A stretch of DNA of 61,128 bases, taken from Chromera velia. Taxonomy: Eukaryota > Sar > Chromeraceae. The stretch spans positions 5,778 to 66,905 of the forward strand of contig JAHBMJ010001879.1 of assembly GCA_018398765.1 (NCBI GenBank). Reading direction: 5' to 3'. The notes under the pieces are model-generated. The model made no database searches and had not been told where the DNA came from. It saw only the letters and a program-made list of their open reading frames with translations. Position numbers and translations under genes: made by a program. Shown in pieces: positions 35,401 through 48,100 of this stretch (position 1 is its first letter; each line of letters begins with the position of its first letter).

Positions 35401-38400
35401 AGGCCGAGAGAGCGCAGCGCAGCGTGAATCTCTGTCTCCGACTCATGTCGGTGGTGCGGAAACTCCTGAGGAGGCTGCAGCGATCCTGAAGGGGTCCCAG
35501 AAAGCGTTGCAGCAGCAGTGCCAACAACCCGATGAGGACCCCCATGAGACCCCACAGTGACAGCAGCAGCAGCAGCTGGAGGCTTCTGATGATCGTAAGG
35601 GGTGGTGCCCGTGGATGGGGCGGGAGGTGTGCATTGGTTTGCAAGGGGTGCTGTAGTCAACACACAACCTGCGGATTGAGGTCGGGGCTGTACGGCTCTC
35701 TTGGGCTGCTCTGCGGGGCTTTGGAGTTGTTGTGCGTTTGTGTGGGGGGGCAGGGGTGTTGAGGGGGCGGGGGCCTGAGGCCATCCCTCAGGGGGTTCTA
35801 GCTGGAAAGGGGTTGAGGAGGGGAGACGGGGAGGTGCCAAGTGCTTTTGAAGAGGGGGTGCAGCTGCTGGAGGTGCATGTGGGTGTGGACACAGGGCTGC
35901 AAGGAGGGTAGCCTGGCTGGATATAGCAGCAGCAGAAGAAGACAGGACTGGGGTAAGTGTGGGGGGCGAGGGTGCGCATTTGCGCGAAGGCACTGCAGGA
36001 ACTTCCTTGGGGGGTTGGCCTGTCTCGTGGATGACCAGTCGGACGGGATCGGGGGCAGGGGGGGCCTCGAGAGAGGAGAAGACGGTGGGGGGGGATCCAT
36101 TTCTGCATGTTGGTTGGAAGGACTCACGGGAGGAAGGGTCGGAAAGGGAAGGCGGCTCTTTGGTGTTTGGGGCGTCTCCAGAAAGGGAGGTTGAAAAAGG
36201 GGGGGGGTCACGGGGCTCCGAGGGACGCAAACGGATCTGCTGCATGAGGGGGGAAATTTGAAGGCCATCTTCAGCGCTGCATGGAGCTTTGTCTCTGCTG
36301 TGCGTGTCTGCTGTTAGTCTGCTTACAGCAGATGATACAGAGGGCTTGTTTGATTTCTTCGCAGAATTTTCCCCCGGGGTCATTGGGGGGGCATTGGAAT
36401 AGGGTGCAGGCAGCGTGCTTCCTTCTGTCTTGCCCTCAGGCTTTGCTGCTGCTGCTGTGTTGACTTCTGGCTTGGATGCGGCATTGGATGTGTGAGGAGA
36501 AACAAAACTGCTGCCCCCCCCGTCGGTTCTCATGACCCTCACCGAGTTGGCGGCATCAGAGGAGTCATGGTCGCATGGAGGGACATCGGGTGAGACTGCT
36601 GCTGCCTGGAAATTGCATGGGGGATCTGAGGGCTGTTTTGTTTCTTGTGCAGTACCTCTCGGCTCATGAGAATCTGCATGCACGGCGGTCGAAAAAACCT
36701 CTCCGCTCTTTTCTGTTTGTTGGGACGTCAGGGGTGCTGCTGCAGGCTCTTTCTCGGGTACTGTGCAAGTTGTGCCCCCGCTGTTCAGACGGAACCTTGC
36801 AGCTGTGTCTGCAGGAGCACGGCAGGCGGCGGCGGGCTCCTCGAGGGGCGGAGGGGCAGGTGGGTGGACCCACAGACGACCATGGCGGAGAGGGGACGCC
36901 AGGGGTGAGCTTGCCACCGCAGGGTTGAACTCTGTAGTCTGCGTAAACGAGGGCTGAGCGGAAGGGGGGCATTCTGGTACCCCATCCGTGTGCTCAGTCG
37001 AAGTCACCCCTGACGTCCCACCTGTTGTTGTCTCTCTCTGAACAACAGCGCCTTCTTCAATCGTGCGGGTGGCGATCTGAGAGTTCTCAGTCTTTTCAGG
37101 CAGGACGTCTTTGCATTTGTTCTCTTCTCTCGGCAAGTTCTGTTCTGAAATTCCGCATCTTCCTTCGACCTCCAATCTCTTCAGATCTTCAGCCTTCATT
37201 TGTTTCACTTCTACGGTTCTTTGTGTACAGTCGACAGCTCCGAGGTCTTTGTCTCCTCCTCCCGCCTCCTCACACATTCCCCTCCTGTCTCTCTCTCCTG
37301 TCTGATCTGCCCCCTGTTCGTGCTTTTCCGTTTCCTGTGCACAGTGGTCTGCTGTCTCTTTACCCCACTGCTCACGGTGACCTCCTCCCAACCTCACCTC
37401 ATCCCCCCATGCACCCGTCGGGCCTTCATGCAGGTGTGTGCTCTCCTCAACCCCCTTAAAGTTTGAGGAGACATCCAGCTCAGGCTGACACTGGCCTTGG
37501 GGGGATGAAGGAGAGACGGCCGCGGCGGCAGACGCGTGAGAGGAAGAGGAAGACGGAGCACCGACACCTGCTGCTGCTGCTGCTGTCGGGGGAGAGGAAG
37601 ACGATGAGTCGCCTGCTTCTTGTGGTTGCGGTGCGAGAGAGGCAGAGAGAGAAGAAGAGGGAGGAAGGGCGGGCACCACTGGGCTAGGTCGCGTGGAGGG
37701 GTCCGCCGCTTGGCTGCATGGCACACACACAGAGGGATCGGCTTGATAAGGCGGAGGGGGTTCTTCGGATGATTCTATTTGGACTGCTGGGACTGTACGG
37801 TCGTTGGAATTCGCTGGGAGGGGGGCTACAGGGGTGACTTGCGTTGGGAGGGGGGCAGCAGGGGCAACTTGCGATGAAGGAACGACGACAGTTTCTTCTG
37901 ACTCTGTCGCCGCGGCAAAGAGAAACCCCGGGACTGATTGCATCTGAGCTGCAGGGAGGGGGCTTTGCATGACGGGCGCAGCAGATCGCGGCCGGGGCTG
38001 CCTAAAGGGTGAGTGGACGTAGTCAGGGGTGATCATCGCACAGCTACGCCCACCCCATGCACCTGCAGTGCATCCTTCAACCGACGCGACCCAATTCGGA
38101 GGCGACACAGCGGCTGCTCGGCCGCGCTCACTGCGAGGCCGTGTACGCATACCACCTGCATGGAAACCATTTCGGCTGGCGCGTGTGGGAGTAAAGGCCC
38201 AGCGAAAAGGGAGGCGACTCTCTGTTTCTGCCCTTTCTACAAAACCGCTCTCTGAACCACCATCAGCTAAGGACATAGAAAGGGCCCGAAGAAAAGGAGG
38301 AATTTGGGGCGGATCACAGAGAAGTTCCCCCCTATGCCCCCCGTCTGGTGCCTCCCCATTCCGTTCCCGTTCCCCCCTCCTCGATGCATCCCTCTCCCTC

Positions 38401-39432
38401 TCCCAGAAAGCCCCCCTTTCCCTTTCAAGGGGGACGGTCAGAGTGTCACCAGAGGAAGAGGGAGGCTCCAGGAAAGGGGCCGAAGAGGACCTGTGCGACG
38501 TCCCCCCCCCCCNNNNNNNNNNNNNNNNNNNNNNNNNNNNNNNNNNNNNNNNNNNNNNNNNNNNNNNNNNNGGCGACCCCCGTAACAGCAGCCACACTGG
38601 AAGGGCTCTTCCGGGGCCCTCCGTCAAGGCCGGGGGGGCCTCCTTTGGAGCTGCGGCTGGTCAGCATGGAGGCAGTAAAAACAGCCCAGGAGCTGCACAC
38701 ACACACACACATACAGCGAGAGACAAAGGGAGACATTGCTCGGTTTGCATGAAGACGCAAAGGCGTCCATACTCAAGAAGAACAAAACACATCGGCAGAA
38801 GGGAGCAATCGGGGCATAGAGGATTCAAGGTGAAATAAAAAATTAAGAACATTCTCTCTCCCTCCGACAATGCTTTCTTTCTCACAGCTATGTTTGTGAA
38901 ACGGGAAGGTCAGCAGAATACCGCCGCAACAAGTCGGACAAGATGGTATTTTCCGTCGAAAAGAATTCCTTCTTTGTACTTACATATCCTCGTCTGCTCC
39001 CCTTTTCATTTCAGTCACTCACTGCCTGCCTCTCTTGCTGACTTGGCAAATTCCTGGGCCTCCCTGGCGGCCCTCTTCATTTCTTCCTCAGCACTGTCGT
39101 TGCGAGGAGGTTGCTGCATCATGGGATTCAGGGGAAGGATCGAGGAAGTCGATATGGGCAGGTCTCTCTCCTTGCTCCGACCCCCGACCCCCCTGCTGCC
39201 CTGCCCTCTAACTCTCACATCCCCCCCGTCTGCACTCCACTCCCTCTCGCCTTGCAGATCTGCCCGAGCCTCAGGGTCCCCCTCAGATCGACTCGAGCAC
39301 CCACCTCCTCCTCCTCCGACCCCCCCTGACGTCGCCATCCTGTGCAACGCGTAGGCAGTCCGACTGTCGAGCAGCTCCTCGAGGTCTCTCTCTCGACTGC
39401 AAAACTCGGTCGGTGCATGGGCACAACACACA

Positions 39433-39476
<44 letters not shown>

Positions 39477-39548
39477 TACACACATATATATAGAGAGAGA
39501 CATATATACATACATATATGTATACACATATATGTATACACATATATG

Positions 39549-39581
<33 letters not shown>

Positions 39582-40037
39582 TATATATATATATATATAT
39601 ATATATACAGACAGACAGAGGATTGCAGTTGGAGGAGACAGCCATGGCTGCACTTGCAGGTTGTTTCCTCTCCTCTCCTCTCTTCTCCGCTCAGTTCAAC
39701 TACCCTTCATTACTCATATCCTTCCCACGACCTGCCTTTCCCCCCTAGACCTCCCTGCAGTTCAGATGCCTCTATCGATCGATCAACTTTTCTGCTTGCC
39801 TTGCCTTGCCTGCACTTTCTCTTCATTGCCATCCATCCATCCATTCATCCATCCATCCATCCATCTACAGCTTCGCTGACAGACTCATCAGGGACCCTAG
39901 AGACGAAGAAAGAAAGAAAGAAAGAAAGAAAGAACGAACGAACGAAAGAAAGAAAGAAAGAACGAAAGAAAGAACGAACGAAAGAAAGAAAGAACGAAAG
40001 AAAGAAAGAAAGAAAGAAAGAACGAACGAACGAACGA

Positions 40038-40068
<31 letters not shown>

Positions 40069-43000
40069 GAAGGAAGTGAGAAAGAAAGAGAAAAAGAAAG
40101 AAAGAAAGTAAGTAAGAAAGAAAGAAAGAAAGTAAGTAAGAAAGAAAGAAAGAAAGAATCAGGCGCAAGAAAAGGTGTGTGAAGCGAACTAAACCGAAGG
40201 TTTTCACTTCTCTTCATTCACTCAAGAGACTTCTGCCCTGCAAAAGCAAAGGGAAGACGCCGAAGAGCCACAACGTAATTGATCGTACAAAAGCTGTCGA
40301 CAGCTTATGCATTCAAGAGAACGGAAGGAACATTCAGCAAAGAGAGAGAGCGAGCGACGGGGCAGTCAGGCAAAGGTCTGACCGAGCCAGAGCCAGCCCA
40401 CCGATTCGAATCTGCCAGTTCCCTTTGGAGCTCTCCAATCCTCAAATTCCTCTGGTTCACCTGAGCTGCAAGGGCTGCAAGCAAGCAAGCAAGAAAGGGG
40501 ACCCGGAAGAAATTTTCGAAGAAAGCAATGAACAGACGTGGATTGCAAATCTGAACCATGGGGAGGGAGAAACAAAAGAAAAGAGAAGGAAGGCCTTCCT
40601 TTCGGATGACCCCCCATGAAGAAGAATAAGCCATTCGTTCGTTCAGTCGTGCGAACAGCAGGACCTTGCTGAAATGCAAAGCTGGGGTAGAACGACCAAT
40701 TTGGATTTCAATAGCTTGCATTCATTTTTATAATACAGAACTCTGTATGAAAATCCCTGAAAAAGAATTCTGTACGAAAATGAATGCAAGAACGACAAAG
40801 TTAGATTTCAATAGCACACTTTCGTCATTTGTCCTCTTTCTCCGATCAACCAAGCAGAACAAAGACCAAGAAAGAGGCCTTGCGCGCGTCATTTCTCCTC
40901 TTTCTCCGATCAACCAAGCAGAACAAAGACCAAGAAAGAGGCCGGCAAATGACATAATTGACACCACTGTTCCCTTCTTGTAAAGTTCTGTACTAGTTTA
41001 CTTGTCTGCTTTCTACCTCATACCAGACAAACGCCCCTCTCTTTTCTCACAGCTAACACGCGAACAAACGTCTTCCTGATCGAACCCCTGTAATTCATGT
41101 AAGTAAATGTCCACCCACTGACCGACCTAGCATCAGGCTCCGTTGCTTGACGAGAAGCTGCTTGCACCTCTGGAGATCCTCTGCCTGCATGGCCGCCTGT
41201 GCTTGGGAAGACGAGGATGAGGACGAAGAAGAGCACGAGGAGTGGGCCCCCTCAGTTTCTCCTGCCCCCCCGCTCCCATCCCCCCCACGGGTGGTGACTT
41301 TGGAGTTCAAAAGATTTGTTGGATTCGTGTTCATCATCAGGTCACCGTAGTCGCTCATCCCATTCCCATGCATACCCCCCAACTCAGCACCCAGAAAGGA
41401 AGAATACGGAGCCAGGAGAGAGTCTGCTCCCCCACTAACCGAAAACCCCCCTCCTGCTCCTGCCATGCAGGCCACAACCATCGGGTCAACAAATGAAGCA
41501 GAGGCAGAGGCAGAGGCCCCAACCGAATATGCACAGGGACTCGGAGGGCGCGTTCCTCCTCGAGACACACTCCCCCCCGGACCTGAAGGCCCCAGAACGC
41601 CCCCCGTCCCAGGGGGGGCAAATGAGAGGGGAACCTGGAAATCTCCCCCGACGAGAAATTGGGAGGCCAAGGCGGCCATTTTGGACTCCAGACACCGTCT
41701 CTGATCCTTCTCCGCATCCACCTCCGCCTGCTGTCTCCTCAAAGCCTCCACTGCCTCCCTCTGCCCGTCTTCCGCCTCTCTCCTGCGACGCTCTGCCTCC
41801 AAAAGCCGCCGTTTGTCAACCAATGTTCGGCTCTGCAGGAAGGATCACACAGGCAGATGCAGAGGCATACAGAAAGAAGCACCGATCAAGAAACGACTTC
41901 AAAGAAAAGAAAGAGAACACAACACGCACAGCGGGGGGCGTCCCTGTAGCTCAAGAAAAAAAAAACAGATATTCGAATCTTTGGGAAAAAAAGAAAGAAA
42001 ACGACTTAATTCCTTTTGGGCTGGCTGACTGACTGACTGACTGACTGACTGACTGACACATTCGGAGAGTTGTTGCTTGAGTGCCAGGAGTTCCTTCTCG
42101 TACTTTCTCAGCAGCGCCTTCGAGTCGTCCCCAGCGTCCTCGTTGACCCTCGGGGCGTTCCGCACGAATTTCGCCCGGGTGGCAAATTTCAGAGTGGACA
42201 GAGACTCGTGGAAGCCCTGCCGCATGCCAGGAAACAAACCGCGAAGAACACGCATGAACAGCGCCAGACGCGGCGACACACACACGCACACACACACACA
42301 CACGAGGGAGAGAGAGAAAGAGAGAAAGGGGGGGGAGGGGAAGGGAGAGAGAGACCGATTCGGAAGAAGATGAACATGAACACGCAGAGTGTTGGAGGGT
42401 ATGCATGCAGAGCAGACAAATACACAGACAGAAGACACACAGGAAGGAACACCCACTTATTTATTTATTTCACTGCTGCATTGCGGGACCCTCTGCCTGC
42501 CGTACACACCATAAACAGGCAGGACCACGCCTCCCTCCCTCCAAAGGAATGCTCATGCACCTCCGCTTCTCTGCAGAGTCCGCCCCATCCCCTCTTCCCC
42601 AAGCTGAGCGAGCGAGCTGAGACTAACCGAAGCGGCAGGTCCGATCATGGCCATGAGGGTGGTCAGACAGTTTCCGCCCAGCGAGTCCTCTAGGAGCCTG
42701 GTCAGCTTGGAGTCTCTGTACGGGATGTGCTGAGAGAGAGAGAGGAAAGAGGGAGGGGGAGAGAAGGTGCAGAGGGGCGGAGAGGAGATGTGTCAATCTA
42801 ATCGCCGCGTCCCAAATAATTACCACTTTCCAGTCGAGAGACAGACAGGGCAATGGCTTGTCGGGGGGAAAAGTTGGAAAGACGCGGGGCGCAAAGAAAG
42901 GAAGACGAAAAAAAAGAAGGAAAGAAAGAAGTAAGAAAAGAAAGGCGGTAACAAAGAGAGGCGCAAAGATGAAAGGATCAAGTGAAGCAGGGAGAACCAG

Positions 43001-45124
43001 AGTGCCTGCATGCACCCCTGTGCGGTATCACCACACACAGAATCAAGCTCACCTGTCTGACCGCCCCCCTTTCCGTCAAGGCACTTATCACATTTCCCAA
43101 AGCTGACAAAGACTGATTGATTTTCTTTGACTCGGCAAGCCTCTGTCCGGTTGCCCCTGTCACTCGAACCCTCTCGCTTCCCGCCAGGTCAACCAAGTTC
43201 AACTTCCCCACACGCACACAACGACCTGCACACACGCACGAACCCACGCCACGGTCGCATGCATGCATGCACACTCTGTGTCGTGTCGTTCTCTCACACG
43301 GACGACTGCAGATACACGAAGACAGACGGCCAGACGTCCACTTAAGCGCTTATGAGCTGACAGCCCTCGGGCAGAGAAAGCGAAAAACGCACCTCCTTCT
43401 CTCTCGAGAATTGCGTGGGCCTGTCCTGTCGTCTGTTGATTGATTGATTGCTCAGAGAAGAACCCATGCAAATCGACTCATTGAAGTTCTCAATTAAACA
43501 CGCAGAGACAATGTCATGCATCCATCCACACACGGGCCAACTCAAGGGTTGACTGACTGAAAGCAAACACACAGTCTCCATGATTTCGCTGAAGGGAAGA
43601 ACCACGATTGCGTTCCCATTTTTTAAGTGCTTCTTTGTCTTACTTATTGCAGAACAAACAGCAAAGAAGGGACAGGAAGAGCTACTCAAAAGGGCGCTCA
43701 CCGTCCCCTGCCCCGCTTTGCGTCGTCATTTCTTGTTTCTCCGTCTCTGACGCGGCGGAAGAAGAAGAAGTCACACAGGAGACGTAGGTTGATTGCTCGA
43801 CCACAACCACAAACACCGCATGGCTTCTTGAAGAAATGTCGTTCTGAGTTGTCGTAGCCGTTCGGCGTGCGGGTGTTCCTCTTTCCATCAGCCTGCTCAC
43901 CTGCATAACGGAATTAATCCGGTAAGTCGTTGATTTCCCGGAGGGATCAGATCGAGTGAAGGGTGCACGCATGAACATGCAAACAAACGCACAGGCAGGC
44001 AGGCAGCCGTTCGACTGTGCATTTGTGAATCAGGTAGGCGCCCACTGATCGTCACTCACAAGTGAGTCTCTCTCGAGTCTCCTTCCTTCCTTCCTTCCAC
44101 GCAAAAAAAAAGCAAACGCTTGACGCAGAATTCAACGAGCAACAAATAAAGAGAAGAGAGAATGGTCAGAAAAACACACACAGCCGCCCTCCTCAACCAA
44201 TCTCAAAGTTTCCACCAGCATACAATACATACATTTATTGTATCTGCATGTCCCCTTATAAATTCCACATCCTGCCTCTAACTCATATGCAGAAATTCAG
44301 AACAGGAAACCCCTCCTCCCACTGCCGTACGGACCTCTCGTGGACATCTGACCACCCACTCGCTCATGCATTTATTTTCATATTCATTATTTATTATATA
44401 TTCATTCTGTATGAAAACAAATGCATTCACTGACGGACGGACCTCTCGTGGACATCTGACCAACCACTCGCTCATGCATTTATTTTCATATTCATTATTT
44501 ATTATATATTCATTCTGTATGAAAACAAATGCATCCACTCACGGACCTCTCGTGGACATCTGACCACCCACTCGCTGAGTCCCTCCACGTACACTCCGCG
44601 CCGTCGGTCCTCCCTGCATGAATGAATGAATGCATGCATCGCTGGGTGGGCAGTTCAGCTTTCAACAAACACAAAATGCATCGTGATGGATGCGCACCCG
44701 TATCTGTGACATGCGTCTTTCTTCTTCTCAGAAATGCGGACCGTTTCCTTCCGCATCATCATCAAGTTTCTCTATCGATCGATCGATCGAAGATGGGAAT
44801 TAACGCGAGAGGGAGGGAGCAGAAAATGAACGAACGGGCACCCACCCGTACAACCTTCCTTTCTTCCTGACACTTGCCCCACCATAAATTTGCTGTGGCC
44901 CTCCCTACCTGCGCATTTGCCTCACTCACCTGATGGACAGATTCGTCCTTTCTGGACGGAGAAGATCGGACACGTTTTCGTTGTAAATCTGCATCCGTCA
45001 ACATGAGTGACCAAATGTTCTCTCTCTCTCACACACATACACACAGGGAGAGAGAGACAGACAGACTATATGGTTTCTTTCCCTCCTCTTCTTCATGAAC
45101 AGAGAGACACACAGACAGACAGAC

Positions 45125-45156
<32 letters not shown>

Positions 45157-48100
45157 GGACAGACAGACTGGCTGACTGACTGGCTGACTGACTGGCTGAC
45201 TGACAGAGAGAAACAGAGATGAATACAAGAAGGTCCGACAGCTTGTCTTCTATTCATCTTACGTTTCTCCAAAGCTGCCTCCCCCCCTTTTTGTTTCTCC
45301 ACACATCAAATCTTTGCTGTGTGTGATGTCTCCAGTTCCTTCCAACAACATCTTGCCGCCCTAAGTCTTCACAAGCACAGCGACTGGAAGGACACCGTAT
45401 GCATGTCGATACAAAGGGGAAAAAACAAAAGACACCGATCCCACCGTCAAATCCCCTCCCCCAACGAACCCCAACCCCCCGCATGGCCCCCCCATGCACC
45501 CTCCCACCTGCAGGTACGACCCCCTTACGAGGAATCTCCCCGACGGATTTCTGCTCTTCACGCTTTGAATGTGCGCGAAGATGTCCTCTATTGCCCTCGG
45601 GCAGATTCCCCTCCGGTCGTCAGTGGGGTCCCTGGTAAAGCCCTGATGGCAAGCAAATTTATTTGCATACATGTACGTACACGTTATGGCCAGCCGTCGA
45701 ACCCCTCGACTCTGTGCACGCTGAAAAGCAGAACAAAGGGCGGCACAGCAGATTTTCTCTGTCCGTCTTTTCACTTCCTTCTTACTCACTTGCCGGTGCT
45801 TAATTAATAGGCAAGCAGGCATTGTGAGACAAGCACAAGCAAACTGACGGACAGTCTGTGTGTTTTCTGTCCTCTTCCATCCGTTCCATTCATTCACTGT
45901 CCGTCTGTGTGTTTTCTGTCCTCTTCCATCCGTTCCATTCATTCACTGTCCGTCTGTGTGTTTTCTGTCCTCTTCCATCCGTTCCATTCATTCACAAAGA
46001 ACTGGGCAGAGAAACATGAAGGCATACGCATACAGCAGCAGAAGAATGAAAGAGAAATGATGATAGAGACCAAAAAAAAAAAAAAGGAGGGAGCGTAAGA
46101 GCCACTACCGACAGACCTCCATGGTGTAAGTCTTTCCGGTTCCGGTCTGTCCGTACGCTAACAGCGTGGCGTTGTATCCCTACGGACAGACAGGCAGAGA
46201 GGCAGGCTGTGTGTGTGAGTGGGAGTGAGTGAGTGAGTGAATGTGAACCGAGCAGGCCGTAAAGAGAGCAAAAGGAACAAGAAACAGGCAGGCAGGCAGG
46301 CTGAGTGGGAGTGAAGGAACGTGAGGGCATGCAGGGGCTAAAGAAACTGTCTGTAAGAAAGAGAGCGCCGTGCAGGAAGGAAATCTTGCGAGAGGTCACA
46401 CTCCTACCGACTTTCAGCTCACTGCGCAGCACTCTGTACCATCCGAGAAAAGGCTCACCCCCATTTTTTTTCAGTATTACTTTAACCCACAAAGAGGACC
46501 ACAGAAGGGAAGAAATGAATAACGGCAAAACAATCAGACAACGTGGACAGAGAGAGAGAGAGACATACAAACAACTGCATCAGTAAACCTCTGCCTCGCT
46601 CTGTCTGTCTGTCTATCTGCCCCTTCTTTCCCTTTGTTTCACTTCACAGGCGCACGGACGGTGCGACACGCAGACTCACGCACATCCAATGTAGCCAGAA
46701 CTGTGCATGCATTCATACAGAGCGCTCCCTGGAAAAGAATTCTGTATGAAAATGAATGCAGACTCACTCACGCACATCCAATGTAGCCAGAACTGCATCC
46801 TGTGCAGACTGTCTGTAGACCTCCGACTGAGAGCTTTCGGGCCCGTGCACTGCATCCATCCCTCCATCCATCCCTCCATCCCTCCATCCATCCATCCATT
46901 CATCCATCCATTCATCCATCCATCCCTCCATCCATTCATTCATCGAGGGCACCTCGCTCGTCATGCAGTCAAAAAGGTGCACAGATAAATATGCATACAT
47001 ATGAAAATGGACAGTGACACAGAATGAATACAGGTAGCCATGCACGGACATAAGGCTGCACAAAGACGTGCACGCACATGCAGTCATCTCTTGACGACTG
47101 TCAGCACATGGACCCACCCCTGCAAGGGCGCACCTCGGGACAAGGACTCACGGCGAGAAGGAGGGCAGAGCGCATACACAATCCTAACACATATGCAAAG
47201 GCAGGCGGGAGCAACGAAGGTAGGAAGGACTCATCTGGTGCCAGGCGATGACGTAGACCAGTAGGCACTGCACTGACCGCAATCAAAAGTGAAAGTGTGG
47301 GAAGAGAACACGACCCCTGCTGCCTGGTTGTTGCCGCCTGGGGGACCCTGCAGCAGATTCCCCTTAGAGCTCCCTGGGCCCCATGAGCCTGAGGCATGAT
47401 CTCCCTCTCTTTCTCTTTGTTCCCTCAACTGTCCCCCTAACCCCCCCGCACCCCCCTGCGTCGAGAGAGGCAAATTTCCAGTGGAAGTAGCTGAGGGAGT
47501 GCGCAGAGCGAAGGGTTTAGTTTCCATTGGAATCATTTCGCTGCAGTGTAGGGCAGTCAGTGCACGGCAATCAATCGAACTTCGCTGCAGTGTAGGGCAG
47601 TCAGTGCACGGCAATCAATCGAACTTCGCTGCAGTGTAGGGCAGTCAGTGCACGGCAGTCAATCGAAGACTGTGACTTGCGTAAGTCCACACTCAGAAGC
47701 TTTCCGGGCAGCCGGAAGGATTCGCGTTCCCCGATTCAAAACAGTACAAGTCATGCAGAGCTGTGCCCTCAAATCAAATCAAAGGTGGGGGGGAATCCAT
47801 CGTGTTGGTTGCTTTTTTTTGTTTATTCTTTCTGGGCTTCCTCATGCAATCAATTCACAAAACCAGACAGACGTCAGTTTGTTTTCCTCTAACTGCCTTG
47901 TCAGACAACACCAGACGGATTCAGGCGAAGAGACGGACCGAACACAAATTTGTTTTTCCTTTTCATCCACAGAGACCTGCATGCATGCATAAAGGGAGGA
48001 TGGCAGCATGCAGAAAGAGCCTGGGGGCACTACGACATGCATCATTGACTCGTTCCGTTCATTTGATTTTTCCTTCCAGAGACAATTCATTCGCTATTTC

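Noticed and set aside
33000-38800. Many open frames on the plus strand opposite the kinesin tail
   Set aside because: They mirror the GC-rich, biased codons of the minus-strand exon, which is far longer and joins in frame to a clear motor domain.
39806-40217. Lys/Glu/Arg-rich and Phe/Leu-rich frames
   Set aside because: Translations of (GAAA)n and its complement.
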